Assembly: GCF_002209535.1 (NCBI RefSeq)
Contig: NZ_NJIG01000018.1
Coordinates: forward strand, 1 to 64,000
Direction of reading: 5' to 3'
Length of the DNA stretch: 64,000 bases
Source: Achromobacter marplatensis
GTDB lineage: Bacteria; Pseudomonadota; Gammaproteobacteria; Burkholderiales; Burkholderiaceae_B
Position numbers and translations under genes: made by a program. Shown one piece after another: positions 1-9,593 of this stretch (within the stretch, counting starts at the first letter, position 1; every line of letters begins with the position of its first letter). A model generated the notes under the pieces. That model did not search any database. It saw nothing but the letters and a program-made list of their open reading frames with translations, and was not told where the DNA came from.

Positions 1-204
1 ATGCCAATGGCATTGCCGGGTAGCTAAGTACGGAAGAGATAACCGCTGAAGGCATCTAAGCGGGAAACTCGTCTGAAGATTAGGTATCCCGGGGACTTGA
101 TCCCCCTAAAGAGTCGTTCAAGACCAGGACGTTGATAGGTCGGGTGTGGAAGCGCAGTAATGCGTTAAGCTAACCGATACTAATTGCTCGTGAGGCTTGA
201 TCCT
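1..204 (+). rRNA. rrl: 23S ribosomal RNA, 3' end (partial)
   Basis: The window opens inside a 23S rRNA gene. The closing segment, with TAACCGATACTAATTGCTCG followed by TGAGGCTTGATCCT, matches the conserved 3' terminus of bacterial 23S rRNA, so the gene ends near 204. The 5' part, the 16S gene and any spacer tRNAs lie to the left of the window. A 5S gene follows after a roughly 200-base spacer (205-403) in which I see no tRNA. Confidence 0.95.
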
Positions 205-403
205 ATAACACTGATGGTTATTGACCTGGTGATATAGCGTTCCAAGTGTCGTTCAATACAAAATCTGGCTGCACCGTCAGCAGCCAGCCAACACCAATTA
301 CATCCCCCTGTGCGTGATCATCGAGCTAGTCTCTGATCACCACACGTTGTGTTTCTTCCAAGATTGGAGCAGTTGCCTAAACCGCAGCCGCTCAACCAGT
401 TAC

Positions 404-517
404 GCCTGACGACCATAGCAAGGTGGTACCACTCCTTCCCATCCCGAACAGGACAGTGAAACGCCTTCGCGCCGATGATAGTGGACGGACGTCTGTGAAA
501 GTAGGTCATCGTCAGGC
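404..517 (+). rRNA. rrf: 5S ribosomal RNA
   Basis: The terminal helix is visible: GCCTGAC at 404-410 pairs with GTCAGGC at 511-517. The interior carries the conserved 5S stretches ACCATAGCAAGGTGGTACCA and CCCATCCCGAACAGGACAGT. Mature ends may lie a base or so further out. It is the last gene of the rrn operon and is followed directly by a rho-independent terminator. Confidence 0.95.
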
Positions 518-528
518 TTTTATTCCGC

Positions 529-558
529 AAAACCCCACAGGTAATCCTGTGGGGTTTT
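529..558 (+). terminator. rrn operon terminator
   Basis: AAAACCCCACAG and CTGTGGGGTTTT form a perfect 12-base-pair stem around a short loop, with T-rich sequence after it. The position just behind the 5S gene makes it the rrn terminator. Confidence 0.9.
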
Positions 559-613
559 GTCTTTGGGAAAACGGATTGGCAATACGGCTTAGCAAAACGG
601 CTTAGCCATAAAG

Positions 614-650
614 AAACCCCCTCGCGGCTGGCGCCGCGAGGGGGTTTTGC
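614..650 (-). terminator. Terminator of the acetyltransferase gene
   Basis: AACCCCCTCGCGGC and GCCGCGAGGGGGTT form a long stem flanked by A-rich sequence on the left and TTTT on the right, so it can work in both directions. It lies just past the end of the minus-strand acetyltransferase gene and backs up the rrn terminator on the plus strand. Confidence 0.85.
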
Positions 651-683
651 GTTGGAGCGGAGGATTCAAGAAGGTGTGCGCGA

Positions 684-1259
684 TTAGAGATCCGCGGGGT
701 TTATCAGTGCGGTCAATATATGATCGTGCCAGGCACCGTTGATTTGCAGATATGACCGTGCCTCTCCTTCGCGCTGGAAGCCCAGGCTGGACAGCAGGCG
801 CGCGCTGCGCGCATATTCGGGGCGGTAATTGGCCATGATCCGATGCAGCTTCATGTTCTGGAAGACGTGGGCGATGGCAGCCGTCAACCCTTCCCGCATC
901 AAACCCTGACCTTGCCATTGTTCCGCAATCGAATAGCCCAAATGGCACGCTTGGAATGCACCCCGGACGATATTGCTGAAGTTGCAGACGCCAATGAGCT
1001 CGTCGGTATCCGGGATGAACAACAGCAAGTGAAGCGACTCGCCGTTGGCGTTCCGCTGAGCCATCCCTTGCAGCCGTTCGGCGACGGCATAGTGTTCAAA
1101 GAAGCCGGCATGGCGCAGCGGTTCCCAGGGCTGCAAATAGTCATGGTTGTCCAGCAGATACGCGCGAACGCTGGCTGCATGGGATACCGCCGCCGGTACC
1201 AGGCGTAGCCTCGGCGTGAGAAGCCCGTTGGCGGGAAAAGCGAGGGGAAGGGGAATCAC
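684..1259 (-). CDS. RimJ/RimL-type GNAT N-acetyltransferase
   Basis: Predicted acetyl-CoA-dependent N-acetyltransferase of the GNAT superfamily, RimJ/RimL branch, whose members acetylate N-terminal amines of ribosomal and other proteins. The family core is visible: TPRLRLVP at the N-terminus, then GVCNFSNI, and the acetyl-CoA loop region LGYSIAEQWQGQGLMREGL, followed by RIMANYRPEY and SARLLSSLGF. The GTG start at 1259 gives 191 residues, usual for the family. An upstream TTG at 1352 would add 31 residues, but that stretch lies in an imperfect 38-base tandem duplication and looks non-coding. The start is about 100 bases past dctD on the same strand. The substrate cannot be told from sequence. 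Confidence 0.8.
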   Translation of the reverse strand: MIPLPLAFPANGLLTPRLRLVPAAVSHAASVRAYLLDNHDYLQPWEPLRHAGFFEHYAVAERLQGMAQRNANGESLHLLLFIPDTDELIGVCNFSNIVRGAFQACHLGYSIAEQWQGQGLMREGLTAAIAHVFQNMKLHRIMANYRPEYARSARLLSSLGFQREGEARSYLQINGAWHDHILTALINPADL

Positions 1260-1317
1260 GAAGCTCTGCCTGTCGGAGTGAGGGGAGGCGGGATCACGAA
1301 GCCTTGCCTGCCGGGCT
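1242..1317. repeat. Imperfect 38-bp tandem duplication
   Basis: Two adjacent 38-base units, 1242-1279 and 1280-1317, agree at 30 of 38 positions by hand alignment. The unit length is not a multiple of three, so the copies read in different frames. It spans the likely start codon of the acetyltransferase gene and the sequence just upstream. Confidence 0.7.
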
Positions 1318-1361
1318 TGGATCCTCCGGTCAATGGTCTGGCGAAGCGTCAACTGGCTGGG

Positions 1362-2777
1362 TCAATCCGGGCCACGCAAGTATTGTTGGCGATCGATGCC
1401 GTGGCGTTGAAGCTTGTCGTAGAAGGTCTTGCGGGGGATGCCGAGCGACTCCAGCGTGGCTTTGATGTCGCCTTGATGTGCGGACAGCGCGTCGCGTATG
1501 AGCTGCGCTTCGAAGTGCTCCATCCGTTCCGGCAGGCTTTGCGTCGCGTCGTGCACAGGCGGTGTTTCCTGCGAGGGGCTGTTCAACACGCCCAGGACCA
1601 CGCGTTCAGCGAAGTGTGCGAGTTCCCGCACATTGCCTGGCCAATCGTGCGTCATGACATATTGCTTGATCGACGCGGGCATCTCCGGGATGTCGCGGTG
1701 AAAGCGGCGCGATGCATGGCCGAGGTAGTGTGCGAAGAGCAGCGGGATGTCGTCGCGGCGTTCGCGCAGGGGCGGAATGCGGATCGTGACGACATTCAAC
1801 CGATAAAACAGGTCTTCACGGAATTTGGCGCGGATGGCAGGGCTGCCCAGATCTTCCTTGGTGGCGGCGACGACGCGCAGATCCAGGTTGCGGACGTCAT
1901 TGCTGCCCAGTGGGGTGATCTGACGCGATTCGAGAACGCGCAGCAGCTTGACCTGCACGGCCAAGGGCATGCTTTCGATTTCGTCCAGGAACAGGGTGCC
2001 GCCGCTGGCGTGTTCGATGCGGCCGATACGTTTTTTCTGGGCGCCGGTGAAGGCGCCGGGTTCGTGTCCGAATAATTCGCTTTCGATGACGCTTTCGGGC
2101 AAAGCGCCGCAATTGATCGCGACCAGGGCGTGATGCCGACGGCGGCTGAGCCGATGGAGCGCGGTGGCCACGACTTCCTTGCCGGTGCCGGTTTCGCCTT
2201 CAACGAGCACGTCGACATCGGCGTCCGCGATATGGCGCAGCGTCTGCTTGATGCGTTGCATGGCGGGCGTAGTGCCGATGAAAGGCACTTCGTCGGCTTC
2301 CACTGCAAATGCGGCTTCTCGCAGACGCCGGTTCTCCAGGATCAGACGCCGCTTCTCGGCGGCGTGGGTGATCGCGGTAAGCAGTCGGTCGGGAGGATAG
2401 GGCTTGGCCAGGAAGTCGTACGCGCCGTCGCGCATGCATTGAACGGCAGTGGCGATATCGCCATGGCCGGTAATGAGAATGACGGGGAGCTCGGGATCGA
2501 TATCGCGCAGGCGGTGGAACAGTTGCAGGCCATCGATATCGGGCATGCGGATGTCCGTCACGACGACTCCGTCAAATTCACGGTGCAGATGAGGTAGCGC
2601 TGCGCGAGCCGAGCCGTGGGCATCGACTGTCATGCCGTGCAGTTTCAGCGTCTGGACATTTGCCCGTCGCAATTCCTCATCGTCGTCGATGAAGACGACG
2701 TGAGGCGGGGTGGGCTGGCGTAGCGATTCCTCCGTGGAGGCGGAAGGGGAGGAAAGCGGAGCAGGGGCGCGAGTCAT
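1362..2777 (-). CDS. dctD: C4-dicarboxylate transport response regulator DctD (sigma-54 activator)
   Basis: NtrC-family response regulator that activates sigma-54 transcription of dctA when phosphorylated by DctB. The receiver domain (about 25-145) has acidic residues D31-D33, phosphoacceptor D75 in VVTDIRMP and K125 in FLAKPY. The AAA+ domain follows, with Walker A GETGTGKE at 194-201, the sigma-54 contact loop GAFTGA at 241-246 and the acidic motif [10 protein letters not shown] Fis-type helix-turn-helix closes the protein ([16 protein letters not shown]). It overlaps the end of dctB by four bases (ATGA), showing translational coupling. The neighbouring dctA transporter gene and its sigma-54 promoter support the specific name. 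Confidence 0.93.
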   Translation of the reverse strand: MTRAPAPLSSPSASTEESLRQPTPPHVVFIDDDEELRRANVQTLKLHGMTVDAHGSARAALPHLHREFDGVVVTDIRMPDIDGLQLFHRLRDIDPELPVILITGHGDIATAVQCMRDGAYDFLAKPYPPDRLLTAITHAAEKRRLILENRRLREAAFAVEADEVPFIGTTPAMQRIKQTLRHIADADVDVLVEGETGTGKEVVATALHRLSRRRHHALVAINCGALPESVIESELFGHEPGAFTGAQKKRIGRIEHASGGTLFLDEIESMPLAVQVKLLRVLESRQITPLGSNDVRNLDLRVVAATKEDLGSPAIRAKFREDLFYRLNVVTIRIPPLRERRDDIPLLFAHYLGHASRRFHRDIPEMPASIKQYVMTHDWPGNVRELAHFAERVVLGVLNSPSQETPPVHDATQSLPERMEHFEAQLIRDALSAHQGDIKATLESLGIPRKTFYDKLQRHGIDRQQYLRGPD

Positions 2778-4747
2778 GGCGTGAGGGCCGGAACGGATGT
2801 TCCGGGGGCTGCCTTGCGCAGCGTCAGGGTGAACATGGCCCCCTGTTGAGGACCGTGTGGAGTGGGAAAGCCCGGGTCGGTGGGGTGCGCCGCGCGCAAT
2901 TCGCCGCCGAATTCATTGACGATGTCGCGGCAAATGACCAATCCCAGGCCCAGGCCTTCCGGTTTGCTGGTTTGAAATGGCGTAAACAGGCGTGCCCGGG
3001 CGGCCGGCGACAGGCCGGGGCCGTTGTCGCTGACGTGGACCTGCACCGTTGCGCCCAGGTCTTCAAGCGCGACGACGACGCGTCCGTCCGGCCGGCCTTC
3101 CAGCGCTTCGAGCGCGTTTTGAAGCAGGTTGACCAGCACCTGTTCCAACCGTACGCGGTTGGCACGGACAAGGCAGTCTTGGCCATCAAGCGGGCGCTGC
3201 AGCGTGACGCCTTGGCGGCGGGCTCGGGGGCCGACCAGCAGCAGGGCTCCGTCCAGCGCTTCCTTCAGGCTGGTGGGCCCCACCGAGGCGCCGGCCTTGC
3301 GGGAAAACGCGCGCAGTTCACCGGTGATGTGGCCGATGCGTTCGGTCAACGAGGCGATGGTGCCCAGGTTCTCCTGAACAGAGCCGGCATCTGCGCGGCG
3401 AAGGAATTCGGATGCGTTGTCCGCGTAGGCGCGGATGGCAGCGACCGGTTGATTGATCTCGTGCGCGACGCCGGCGGCGACCTGGCCCAGCAGGGCAAGC
3501 TTGCTGGCTTGCACGAGTTCATCCTGCATGGTGTGCAGCCGGGCCTCTGTGCGCTGGCGCTCGTCCATCTCGTCCGTCAGTTGCTCATTGACCGCCAGCA
3601 ACTGGGCGGTGCGTTCGTCCACCAGTGACGCCAGCTGCGCCTGGATGGCGGCCTGCTGTTCCGCGCGTTCGCGTTGGCGGTTCCGTCGGACCAGCACGAT
3701 ACCCAGGGCGGCGGCCAGCAGGCTCAGGGCGAGCAGGGCACCCAATTGCGCGTTGGCGCTTGCCTGGTTCATGGCCGTCTGCACGGGGGTCAGGAGGTGC
3801 AACGTCCAGCCCGGCGATTCGACGATGGGTAGCGTCGTGTGCAGCAAAGGCGCGCCCTTGGGCAAGGGCGGCAAGGCGTCATCGGTGCGCACCAGCTGGC
3901 CTGTGCTGACCGGTGTGAGCGGCGGCGACAGCGGCAGCGGCCGGAACTGCGCGTCGCCAAACTGCAGGCTGGTGCGCAAGCTCTGCGCCATATCGGGCGC
4001 AAGCGGGGTCAGGACATCGAAGCGCCAGCCGGGGATGCTGCCCAGTAGCACCACGCCGTGTTCGTCGGTGACGAAGATTGGCGCACTGGACTGGCGCCAG
4101 TCGGACTCCAGGTCGCGGAAATCCACCTTCAGCACGATGACGCCCAATAACGCGCCGTTGGTGTCGTCGATGCGCCGAGACAGGTACAGGCCGGCTTCAT
4201 GGCTGACCGTGCCCAACGCGAAGTGTTCTGCGAAGCCGCGGCTGACGGAGCCTTGGAAGTAAGGCCGGAACTGGTAGTCCACGCCGACGAAAGTCGCCGG
4301 TTCGCGCCAGTTGCTGGCGGCAATCGCAAGGCCTTTTTTGTCCAGCAGGTAGATGGCGGACGCGCCGACGCCACGGCTGAGCGTATCGAGTTTTTCGTCC
4401 AGCGATTCGATCTGTGCGGCAGATGCCCCCTGGAGCGCCGCCCGCACGTCGACGTCGCGCGTCAGCACGAAAGGCAGCGCCCTGAATTTGTCCAGGTTGT
4501 TGCGGAGCAGGGCGGCATTGATCTGACCGGCGGCGCGTGCTTGCACGGCGGCGGCCTTGACTGCGCCATCGCGCGCCCATTGCGTGGCGACATGCAGCAC
4601 GCCGAAAACAACGGCGACGGCGATGAGCACCATGACCGTTCGCCCCAGCCACGACCCGTCGCCGGGCGAACGTCGCTGTTGCAGCGGCGCGGCGGCTTGA
4701 TCCCAGCCTTGGCGGGCGGGCGGTGAGGAGGAAGGGCGAGTCGTCAT
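2774..4747 (-). CDS. dctB: C4-dicarboxylate sensor histidine kinase DctB
   Basis: Inner-membrane sensor kinase for C4-dicarboxylates, partner of DctD. One membrane segment lies near residues 35-55, then a periplasmic double-PAS-like sensor region of some 270 residues, a second membrane segment near 335-353, a coiled linker, and the kinase core. The phosphorylated histidine is in GVAHEINQP (about residue 429), and the ATPase boxes [16 protein letters not shown] and GLGLGL are present. The ATG at 4747 is preferred. A GTG at 4768 would add seven residues but lies inside the DctD-type palindrome at 4752-4769; neither start has a strong ribosome binding site. dctB and dctD form one transcript divergent from dctA. 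Confidence 0.92.
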   Translation of the reverse strand: MTTRPSSSPPARQGWDQAAAPLQQRRSPGDGSWLGRTVMVLIAVAVVFGVLHVATQWARDGAVKAAAVQARAAGQINAALLRNNLDKFRALPFVLTRDVDVRAALQGASAAQIESLDEKLDTLSRGVGASAIYLLDKKGLAIAASNWREPATFVGVDYQFRPYFQGSVSRGFAEHFALGTVSHEAGLYLSRRIDDTNGALLGVIVLKVDFRDLESDWRQSSAPIFVTDEHGVVLLGSIPGWRFDVLTPLAPDMAQSLRTSLQFGDAQFRPLPLSPPLTPVSTGQLVRTDDALPPLPKGAPLLHTTLPIVESPGWTLHLLTPVQTAMNQASANAQLGALLALSLLAAALGIVLVRRNRQRERAEQQAAIQAQLASLVDERTAQLLAVNEQLTDEMDERQRTEARLHTMQDELVQASKLALLGQVAAGVAHEINQPVAAIRAYADNASEFLRRADAGSVQENLGTIASLTERIGHITGELRAFSRKAGASVGPTSLKEALDGALLLVGPRARRQGVTLQRPLDGQDCLVRANRVRLEQVLVNLLQNALEALEGRPDGRVVVALEDLGATVQVHVSDNGPGLSPAARARLFTPFQTSKPEGLGLGLVICRDIVNEFGGELRAAHPTDPGFPTPHGPQQGAMFTLTLRKAAPGTSVPALTP

Positions 4748-4751
4748 GGTG

Positions 4752-4769
4752 TGTGCGGTTTTCCGCACA
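4752..4769. promoter_or_regulatory. DctD-type upstream activator site 1
   Basis: TGTGCGGTTTTCCGCACA is a perfect palindrome with 7-base arms around TTTT. It resembles the activator sites known upstream of rhizobial dctA. It lies at the 5' edge of dctB and about 150 bases before the predicted dctA transcription start, a usual place for a sigma-54 enhancer. It could also let DctD control dctBD. Confidence 0.75.
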
Positions 4770-4783
4770 TTCTATCCGGTTTT

Positions 4784-4801
4784 TGTGTGATTTTCCGCCG
4801 A
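4784..4801. promoter_or_regulatory. DctD-type upstream activator site 2 (degenerate)
   Basis: TGTGTGATTTTCCGCCGA matches site 1 at most positions, keeping TGTG, TTTT and CCGC. The centres of the two sites are 32 bases apart, close to three DNA turns, so two DctD dimers would bind on the same face. Paired sites of this kind are typical of NtrC-family enhancers. Confidence 0.6.
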
Positions 4802-4885
4802 AATGCGTAGCCCAAATGCGATCGAATTGCAGGGAAATGCCGAAATATCAAGGGTTTGGCAGTCAACGCAGGCCGTTCCTAACCC

Positions 4886-4901
4886 TGGCACGGCTCTTGC
4901 A
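4886..4901 (+). promoter_or_regulatory. Sigma-54 (-24/-12) promoter of dctA
   Basis: TGGCACGGCTCTTGCA fits the sigma-54 consensus TGGCACG-N4-TTGCW exactly. It points toward dctA, whose start codon is about 140 bases downstream, and sits about 100-130 bases from the two DctD-type palindromes. Confidence 0.88.
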
Positions 4902-5039
4902 TATATCGATGCAAGCCTGGCAGGGAATGCCCGGTGAAATGGGCTTGCGGCGATAACGCAGAGCCAAAAAACAGATAACGCTCCGTCGCCCGCCGCGCTC
5001 AGCCGCCCGGGGCAAGGGGCATTGGTGGGGACAAACCCA

Positions 5040-6386
5040 ATGATCGACGTGGATCACGGCGCGCCTGCGCGCAAGCTCAAGTTCTATCAAATCCTCTATG
5101 TCCAGGTGGTGTTCGCCATCGTGGTGGGCATTTTGCTGGGCGCGTTCAAGCCTGAACTCGGCCAGCAGATGCAGCCGCTGGGCGACGCCTTCATCAAGCT
5201 GGTGAAGATGATCATCGCCCCGGTGATCTTCCTGACCGTGGCATCCGGCATTGCCGCCATGAGCGACCTGAAGAAAGTCGGCCGCGTGGCGGGCAAGGCT
5301 ATGCTGTATTTCCTGATCTTCTCGACGCTGGCCCTGATCGTGGGCATGTTGGTCAGCCATCTGGTCCAGCCGGGTGCCGGGATGCACATCGACCCCAAGA
5401 CGCTGGATGAAAAGGCGGTGGCGACCTACGTGGCCAAGGCGCACGATTCGACGATCACCGGTTTCCTGATGAACATCATCCCGACGACGATCTTCAGCCC
5501 GTTCGTGGGCGGGGACATCCTTCAGGTCCTGTTCGTGGCGGTGTTGTTCGGCATTGCGCTGGCGATGGTCGGCGAGCGCGGCAAGCCCATCCTGAACTTC
5601 ATGACGGCTTTGGCCCAGCCGATCTTCAAGCTGGTCGCCATCCTGATGAAGGCGGCCCCGATCGGCGCCTTTGGGGCGATGGCGTTCACTATCGGCAAGT
5701 ACGGCATCAAGTCGGTCGTGAACCTGGCGATGCTGGTGGGCACGTTCTATGCCACGTCGGTGCTGTTCGTGGTGGTGGTGTTGGGTCTGGTGGCTCGTTA
5801 CAACGGCTTCTCGATCCTGAAGCTGGTGCGCTACATCCGTGAAGAGCTGCTGCTGGTGCTGGGCACGAGTTCGTCCGAGGCCGCGCTGCCCACCTTGATG
5901 CAGAAGATGGAGCGCGCCGGGTGTTCGAAGTCGGTGGTCGGCCTGGTGGTGCCCACGGGGTACTCGTTCAACCTGGACGGCACCAACATCTACATGACGA
6001 TGGCGGCGCTGTTCATTGCGCAGGCCTGCGATATTCCGTTGTCGCTCGGGGATCAGATCCTGCTGCTGGCGGTGGCGATGCTGAGCTCGAAGGGCGCCGC
6101 TGGCGTGACGGGCGCGGGTTTCATCACCTTGGCCGCGACGCTGTCCGTCGTGCCGTCCGTGCCGATCGCCGGGATGACGCTGATCCTTGGCGTGGACCGC
6201 TTCATGTCGGAATGCCGCGCGCTGACGAACCTGGTCGGCAATGCGACCGCCGCCGTGGTCGTGGCACGCTGGGAAGGCGAGCTGGATCAGGAACAATTGC
6301 ATGCAGCGCTTGACGGCCAGGCGCCGGCGCTGCCCGACGCCGTTCCGGCCAGCGACGTCCAGACGCCCTTGAGCCATACGGCGTAA
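5040..6386 (+). CDS. dctA: C4-dicarboxylate/proton symporter DctA
   Basis: Inner-membrane transporter of the DAACS family that takes up succinate, fumarate and malate with protons. The 448 residues match the family length. Signature regions are visible: the membrane stretch [36 protein letters not shown] sequence (here [16 protein letters not shown]), the serine-rich [11 protein letters not shown] and [12 protein letters not shown], both part of the substrate and cation site. The ATG at 5040 is chosen because GGGG lies about 10 bases ahead; a TTG at 5022 is less likely. It is divergent from dctBD, has its own sigma-54 promoter and ends before a strong terminator. Confidence 0.95.
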   Translation: MIDVDHGAPARKLKFYQILYVQVVFAIVVGILLGAFKPELGQQMQPLGDAFIKLVKMIIAPVIFLTVASGIAAMSDLKKVGRVAGKAMLYFLIFSTLALIVGMLVSHLVQPGAGMHIDPKTLDEKAVATYVAKAHDSTITGFLMNIIPTTIFSPFVGGDILQVLFVAVLFGIALAMVGERGKPILNFMTALAQPIFKLVAILMKAAPIGAFGAMAFTIGKYGIKSVVNLAMLVGTFYATSVLFVVVVLGLVARYNGFSILKLVRYIREELLLVLGTSSSEAALPTLMQKMERAGCSKSVVGLVVPTGYSFNLDGTNIYMTMAALFIAQACDIPLSLGDQILLLAVAMLSSKGAAGVTGAGFITLAATLSVVPSVPIAGMTLILGVDRFMSECRALTNLVGNATAAVVVARWEGELDQEQLHAALDGQAPALPDAVPASDVQTPLSHTA

Positions 6387-6410
6387 ACCGCGGAAACTGC
6401 CCTGCAATGA

Positions 6411-6450
6411 AAAATCCCCCGGGTCGCAAGACCGCGGGGGATTTTTTTTT
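6411..6450. terminator. Bidirectional terminator between dctA and maf
   Basis: AAAATCCCCCGGGTC and GACCGCGGGGGATTTT form a stem with a GCAA loop and one bulge, with A-rich sequence on one side and a run of nine or more T on the other. It serves dctA on the plus strand and the maf operon on the minus strand. Confidence 0.9.
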
Positions 6451-6466
6451 GATCGTGCGGCGGGGC

Positions 6467-7090
6467 TCAGGGTGTCTGGATACCCGCTGCCCGCAATAGA
6501 TTGGCCGTTTCAAACAGCGGCAGGCCCATCACGCCCGTGTAGCTGCCGGAGATATGCGAGATGAAGGTGCCCGCCAGACCCTGGATGCCATAGGCACCGG
6601 CCTTGCCAAAGGGTTCTCCGCTGTCGCAGTAGCGGCCGATTTCGTCGTCGCCCAGCTCGCGCATGCGAACCTGCGTGATCGAGACGGCTTCCAGCAGTTG
6701 ATCGCCCGTCCAGACGGCCACGGCGGTATGCACTTCATGGGCCGCCCCGGACAGGGCACGCAGGATGCGTAGGGCGTCGTCACGGTCGGCCGGTTTGCCC
6801 AGCACGGCGCCATCCAGGATAACGGTGGTGTCGGCAGCCAGCAGCGGCAGGTGGGGCAGGGCTTGACTGTTCATCCAGTCGCGCCCGCGCAAGGCTTTGT
6901 CGCGCGCGGTGCGTCGGACGTAGTCGGCCGCGCTTTCTCCCGGATGCTGGGGTTCGTCTTCACCCGGAGGCGCCGGTACCCGCAGGACTTCATGGGCCAG
7001 GCCGATCTGCGTCAGCAATTCGCGCCGCCGCGGGCTAGCCGAGGCAAGGTAGAGGCGGGCGGGGGATTCGGAGTCGGCTGTCTGAGGCAT
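6467..7090 (-). CDS. maf: Maf-family dTTP/UTP pyrophosphatase (YhdE type)
   Basis: Nucleotide pyrophosphatase thought to remove non-canonical or surplus nucleoside triphosphates. The Maf signature SASPRRREL is at residues 17-25, and LLAADTTVILDG supplies acidic residues for metal binding and catalysis. The C-terminal GKAGAYGIQG and GSYTGVMGLPL pattern is that of the YhdE branch, which acts on dTTP and UTP, rather than the YceF branch. 207 residues is normal. It is the last gene of the minus-strand run from yebC and ends just before the terminator at 6411-6450. Confidence 0.88.
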   Translation of the reverse strand: MPQTADSESPARLYLASASPRRRELLTQIGLAHEVLRVPAPPGEDEPQHPGESAADYVRRTARDKALRGRDWMNSQALPHLPLLAADTTVILDGAVLGKPADRDDALRILRALSGAAHEVHTAVAVWTGDQLLEAVSITQVRMRELGDDEIGRYCDSGEPFGKAGAYGIQGLAGTFISHISGSYTGVMGLPLFETANLLRAAGIQTP

Positions 7091-7124
7091 GCGGGAACAG
7101 GATGGGCGCCGGCCCGGCCAGCGG

Positions 7125-7595
7125 TCAGGCGCGGTGGTAAGGATGGTTGGTCATGATGGCCCAGGCCCGGTAGAGCTGCTCGGCCAGCACCACGCGCACC
7201 ATGGGGTGCGGCAGCGTCAGGGATGATAGGCGCAGTTGACCGCTGCACGAGGCTTTCAGGTCGGGGTCGAGCCCATCCGGCCCACCGACGAGGAAGGCGA
7301 CATCCTGTCCGCCTGCCCGCCACTGCTCCAGCTTTTGCGACAAGGCCATCGTGGTCAAGTCGCGGCCGCGTTCGTCCAGCGCCAGCCGCAACGCGCCGGC
7401 AGGCAGCGCGGCTTCGATACGTTTGGCTTCCGCCGCCATCATCTGGGCCGGCGTTTTGCCGGTGGTACGGGGTTCGGGCTTGATCTCGCGCAGTTCAAGT
7501 GCGCAGTCGGCCGGCAGGCGTTTCGCGTAGTCGGCCCAGGCGGTTTCTACCCAGTCCGGCATCCGCGTGCCCACGGCCGCAACGATCAGTTTCAC
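7125..7595 (-). CDS. rlmH: 23S rRNA (pseudouridine1915-N3)-methyltransferase RlmH
   Basis: SPOUT-class methyltransferase that modifies pseudouridine 1915 in helix 69 of 23S rRNA on the 70S ribosome. The 156-residue length is standard. The family motifs [16 protein letters not shown] (the S-adenosylmethionine knot) and the C-terminal [10 protein letters not shown] followed by NHPYHR are all present. Translation begins with GTG at 7595, nine bases after rsfS, so the two ribosome-related genes are tightly coupled, as in many proteobacteria. Confidence 0.96.
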   Translation of the reverse strand: MKLIVAAVGTRMPDWVETAWADYAKRLPADCALELREIKPEPRTTGKTPAQMMAAEAKRIEAALPAGALRLALDERGRDLTTMALSQKLEQWRAGGQDVAFLVGGPDGLDPDLKASCSGQLRLSSLTLPHPMVRVVLAEQLYRAWAIMTNHPYHRA

Positions 7596-7604
7596 GGCAG
7601 GAAC

Positions 7605-8009
7605 TCAGCTTTCGGCGTCGTCGTAGCCGCTGTCGGTGGGGATCGGCGCCGCACGAGTGGATTCGGGCAGGAGCTTCACGCGCACCGGCTTGCCGCCCCA
7701 GATCTCTTCCAGGTTGTAGTACTGGCGGATGGCAGGCTGCATGATGTGCACGACGACGTCGCCCAAGTCGACGACGACCCATTCACCGGTGTCTTCGCCT
7801 TCGATGGTGATGCCGGACAAGTCCAGCGCACGGCCGCTGTCAGCCACGCTGGAGGCGAGGGCCCGGGTCTGGCGGTTTGAGGTGGCGCTTGCAATCACGA
7901 CGCGATCGAACAGGCTCGTCAGATGCGTGGTGTTGTAGACCTTGATGTCTTGCGCCTTGACGTCTTCGAGGGCATCGATGACGGCGCGTTGGAGTTTCGT
8001 TATATCCAT
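7605..8009 (-). CDS. rsfS: Ribosomal silencing factor RsfS
   Basis: Iojap/YbeB-family protein that binds ribosomal protein uL14 on the 50S subunit and blocks subunit joining in starvation. Visible family features are LEDVKAQDIKVYN, DRVVIASATSNRQTRALA and GEWVVVDLGDVVVHIM followed by YYNLEEIWG. The C-terminus extends about 20 residues past the core and ends in an acidic tail. The gene lies between nadD and rlmH, the conserved order in beta- and gamma-proteobacteria. Confidence 0.95.
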   Translation of the reverse strand: MDITKLQRAVIDALEDVKAQDIKVYNTTHLTSLFDRVVIASATSNRQTRALASSVADSGRALDLSGITIEGEDTGEWVVVDLGDVVVHIMQPAIRQYYNLEEIWGGKPVRVKLLPESTRAAPIPTDSGYDDAES

Positions 8010-8083
8010 AGCTGCAAATATAACCCGCGGACGGACGGCGGATGCCGGCTCCGTGGCGCTTTGGGCGCCCGGCGGGTGTGGGT

Positions 8084-8671
8084 TTATCGGTAAAGCTTGT
8101 GCGCCGCAATATAAGCGGCGACAGCGGGGGGCAGCAGGCCATCGGTGGATTCGCCGGCAGCCAGGCGCCGGCGGATCTCGGAGGCGGACACTGCCATGGG
8201 GGCAAAAGGCAGTTCTTCCAGGCTGTGTCCCTGTTCGCCCAGCCAGGCGGCCAGTTCGGCCGGGGGCGTCAACGGGGTGCCGGGGCGGGTGGCCACCGCC
8301 AGGTCAACCAGGCTGGCGATGTCGCGCCAGTTGCGCCAGGTGCAGAAATTGGCCAACTGGTCGGCGCCCAGCAGCCAGACATAGCGCGCGTCCTGCGGCA
8401 GGGCGCGCAGGGTGTCGATGGTGTAAGTCGCGCCGCCGCGTTCGATTTCAATGGGATTGACGACCAGGCCGTCATGGCCGGCGATCGCCAGGTCCAGCAT
8501 GGCGCAACGCTGTTGGCCGGTGGCGTGCAGGGCCGCGCGCTGCCAGGGGTTGGCGGCGGGGATCAGTTCGACTGCCGCCAGGCCCAGGGTTTGCAGGGCG
8601 TTTTTCGCCAAGGCGAGATGCGCGACGTGGACGGGGTCGAAGCTGCCGCCCAGGAGACCGATGCGTTTCAA
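8084..8671 (-). CDS. nadD: Nicotinate-nucleotide adenylyltransferase NadD
   Basis: Joins nicotinate mononucleotide and ATP to form deamido-NAD in NAD synthesis. The nucleotidyltransferase motif [11 protein letters not shown] is at residues 8-18, and SASEIRRR near the C-terminus replaces the more common ISSTxxR. The TTG at 8671 is chosen as start because it puts the motif in its usual position and overlaps the hemF stop by four bases (TTGA). A longer open frame to 8749 only reads back through hemF. The length is 195 residues, normal for the family. Confidence 0.92.
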   Translation of the reverse strand: MKRIGLLGGSFDPVHVAHLALAKNALQTLGLAAVELIPAANPWQRAALHATGQQRCAMLDLAIAGHDGLVVNPIEIERGGATYTIDTLRALPQDARYVWLLGADQLANFCTWRNWRDIASLVDLAVATRPGTPLTPPAELAAWLGEQGHSLEELPFAPMAVSASEIRRRLAAGESTDGLLPPAVAAYIAAHKLYR

Positions 8672-9579
8672 ACCCAGTCCCGCGGCGTCAGGTAGGCGGC
8701 GAGCTCGGCTTCGGGGGTACCCGCTTCCGGCTGCCAGTCGTAACGCCACTGCGCAAGCGGGGGCATGGACAGCAGGATCGATTCCGTGCGGCCGCCCGAT
8801 TGCAGCCCGAACAGCGTGCCGCGGTCGAAGACCAGGTTGAATTCGACATAGCGGCCACGGCGATACGCCTGGAAGTCGCGCTCGCGCTCGGAATAGGGCA
8901 GTTCGCGCCGTCGTTCGACGATGGGCAGATAGCTGGGCAGGAAGGCGTCGCCGACCGAGCGCGTCAGGGCGAACGAGGCGTCAAACCCCGGCGCATTCAG
9001 GTCGTCGAAGAAAATGCCGCCGATGCCGCGGGTTTCGTTGCGGTGCTTGAGGAAGAAATATTCGTCGCACCAGCGTTTGTAGCGCGGGTAGTACTCGGCC
9101 CCATGCGCCGCCAGCGCATCCCGGCAGACCGTGTGGAAGTGCCGGGCGTCTTCTTCGAAAGGGTAGTAAGGCGTCAGGTCGATGCCGCCGCCGAACCAGA
9201 ACACGTCGGATTCCGTGTGGCCGGGACGGGCCGCGGCCATGAACATCCGCACGTTCATGTGCGTGGTGGGCACATACGGGTTGCGCGGGTGCAGCACCAT
9301 CGACACGCCCATGGCCTCCCAACTGCGCCCGGCAAGCTCGGGGCGGTGGGCGCTGGCCGACCGGGGCAGCTTCGTGCCCTTGACGTGGCTGAACAGCACG
9401 CCCGCCCGTTCGAACAGCTTGCCGCCTTCAAGCAGGCGCGACAGGCCGCCGCCGCCTTCAGGCCGGACCCATTCATCGGCGCGGAAGGCGCCGCCTTCCG
9501 CTGCTTCCAGGGCGTCGACGATGCGGGCCTGTAAGCCGGTGAGGTAGTCGCGGACCGAGGCGACGGGCAAGGCGTTCAT
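8668..9579 (-). CDS. hemF: Oxygen-dependent coproporphyrinogen III oxidase HemF
   Basis: Converts coproporphyrinogen III to protoporphyrinogen IX with oxygen in haem synthesis. The 303 residues carry the HemF hallmarks: the conserved histidines in [51 protein letters not shown] and the signature [11 protein letters not shown], then [19 protein letters not shown] near the C-terminus. It lies 14 bases or so past purD and overlaps nadD, so all three are probably one transcript. Confidence 0.96.
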   Translation of the reverse strand: MNALPVASVRDYLTGLQARIVDALEAAEGGAFRADEWVRPEGGGGLSRLLEGGKLFERAGVLFSHVKGTKLPRSASAHRPELAGRSWEAMGVSMVLHPRNPYVPTTHMNVRMFMAAARPGHTESDVFWFGGGIDLTPYYPFEEDARHFHTVCRDALAAHGAEYYPRYKRWCDEYFFLKHRNETRGIGGIFFDDLNAPGFDASFALTRSVGDAFLPSYLPIVERRRELPYSERERDFQAYRRGRYVEFNLVFDRGTLFGLQSGGRTESILLSMPPLAQWRYDWQPEAGTPEAELAAYLTPRDWV

Positions 9580-9593
9580 CTATCGCTTTCCCT

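Noticed and set aside
205..403. tRNA gene in the 23S-5S spacer
   Set aside because: No cloverleaf arms, TTCGA-type loop or CCA end could be found.
4768..4768. GTG start for dctB
   Set aside because: It lies within the DctD-type palindrome and lacks a strong ribosome site; the ATG at 4747 is preferred, though not proven.
4863..6407. Long minus-strand open frame of 514 codons across dctA
   Set aside because: It is antisense to dctA, has a repetitive H/Q/R/D-rich composition and follows the codon periodicity of the real gene.
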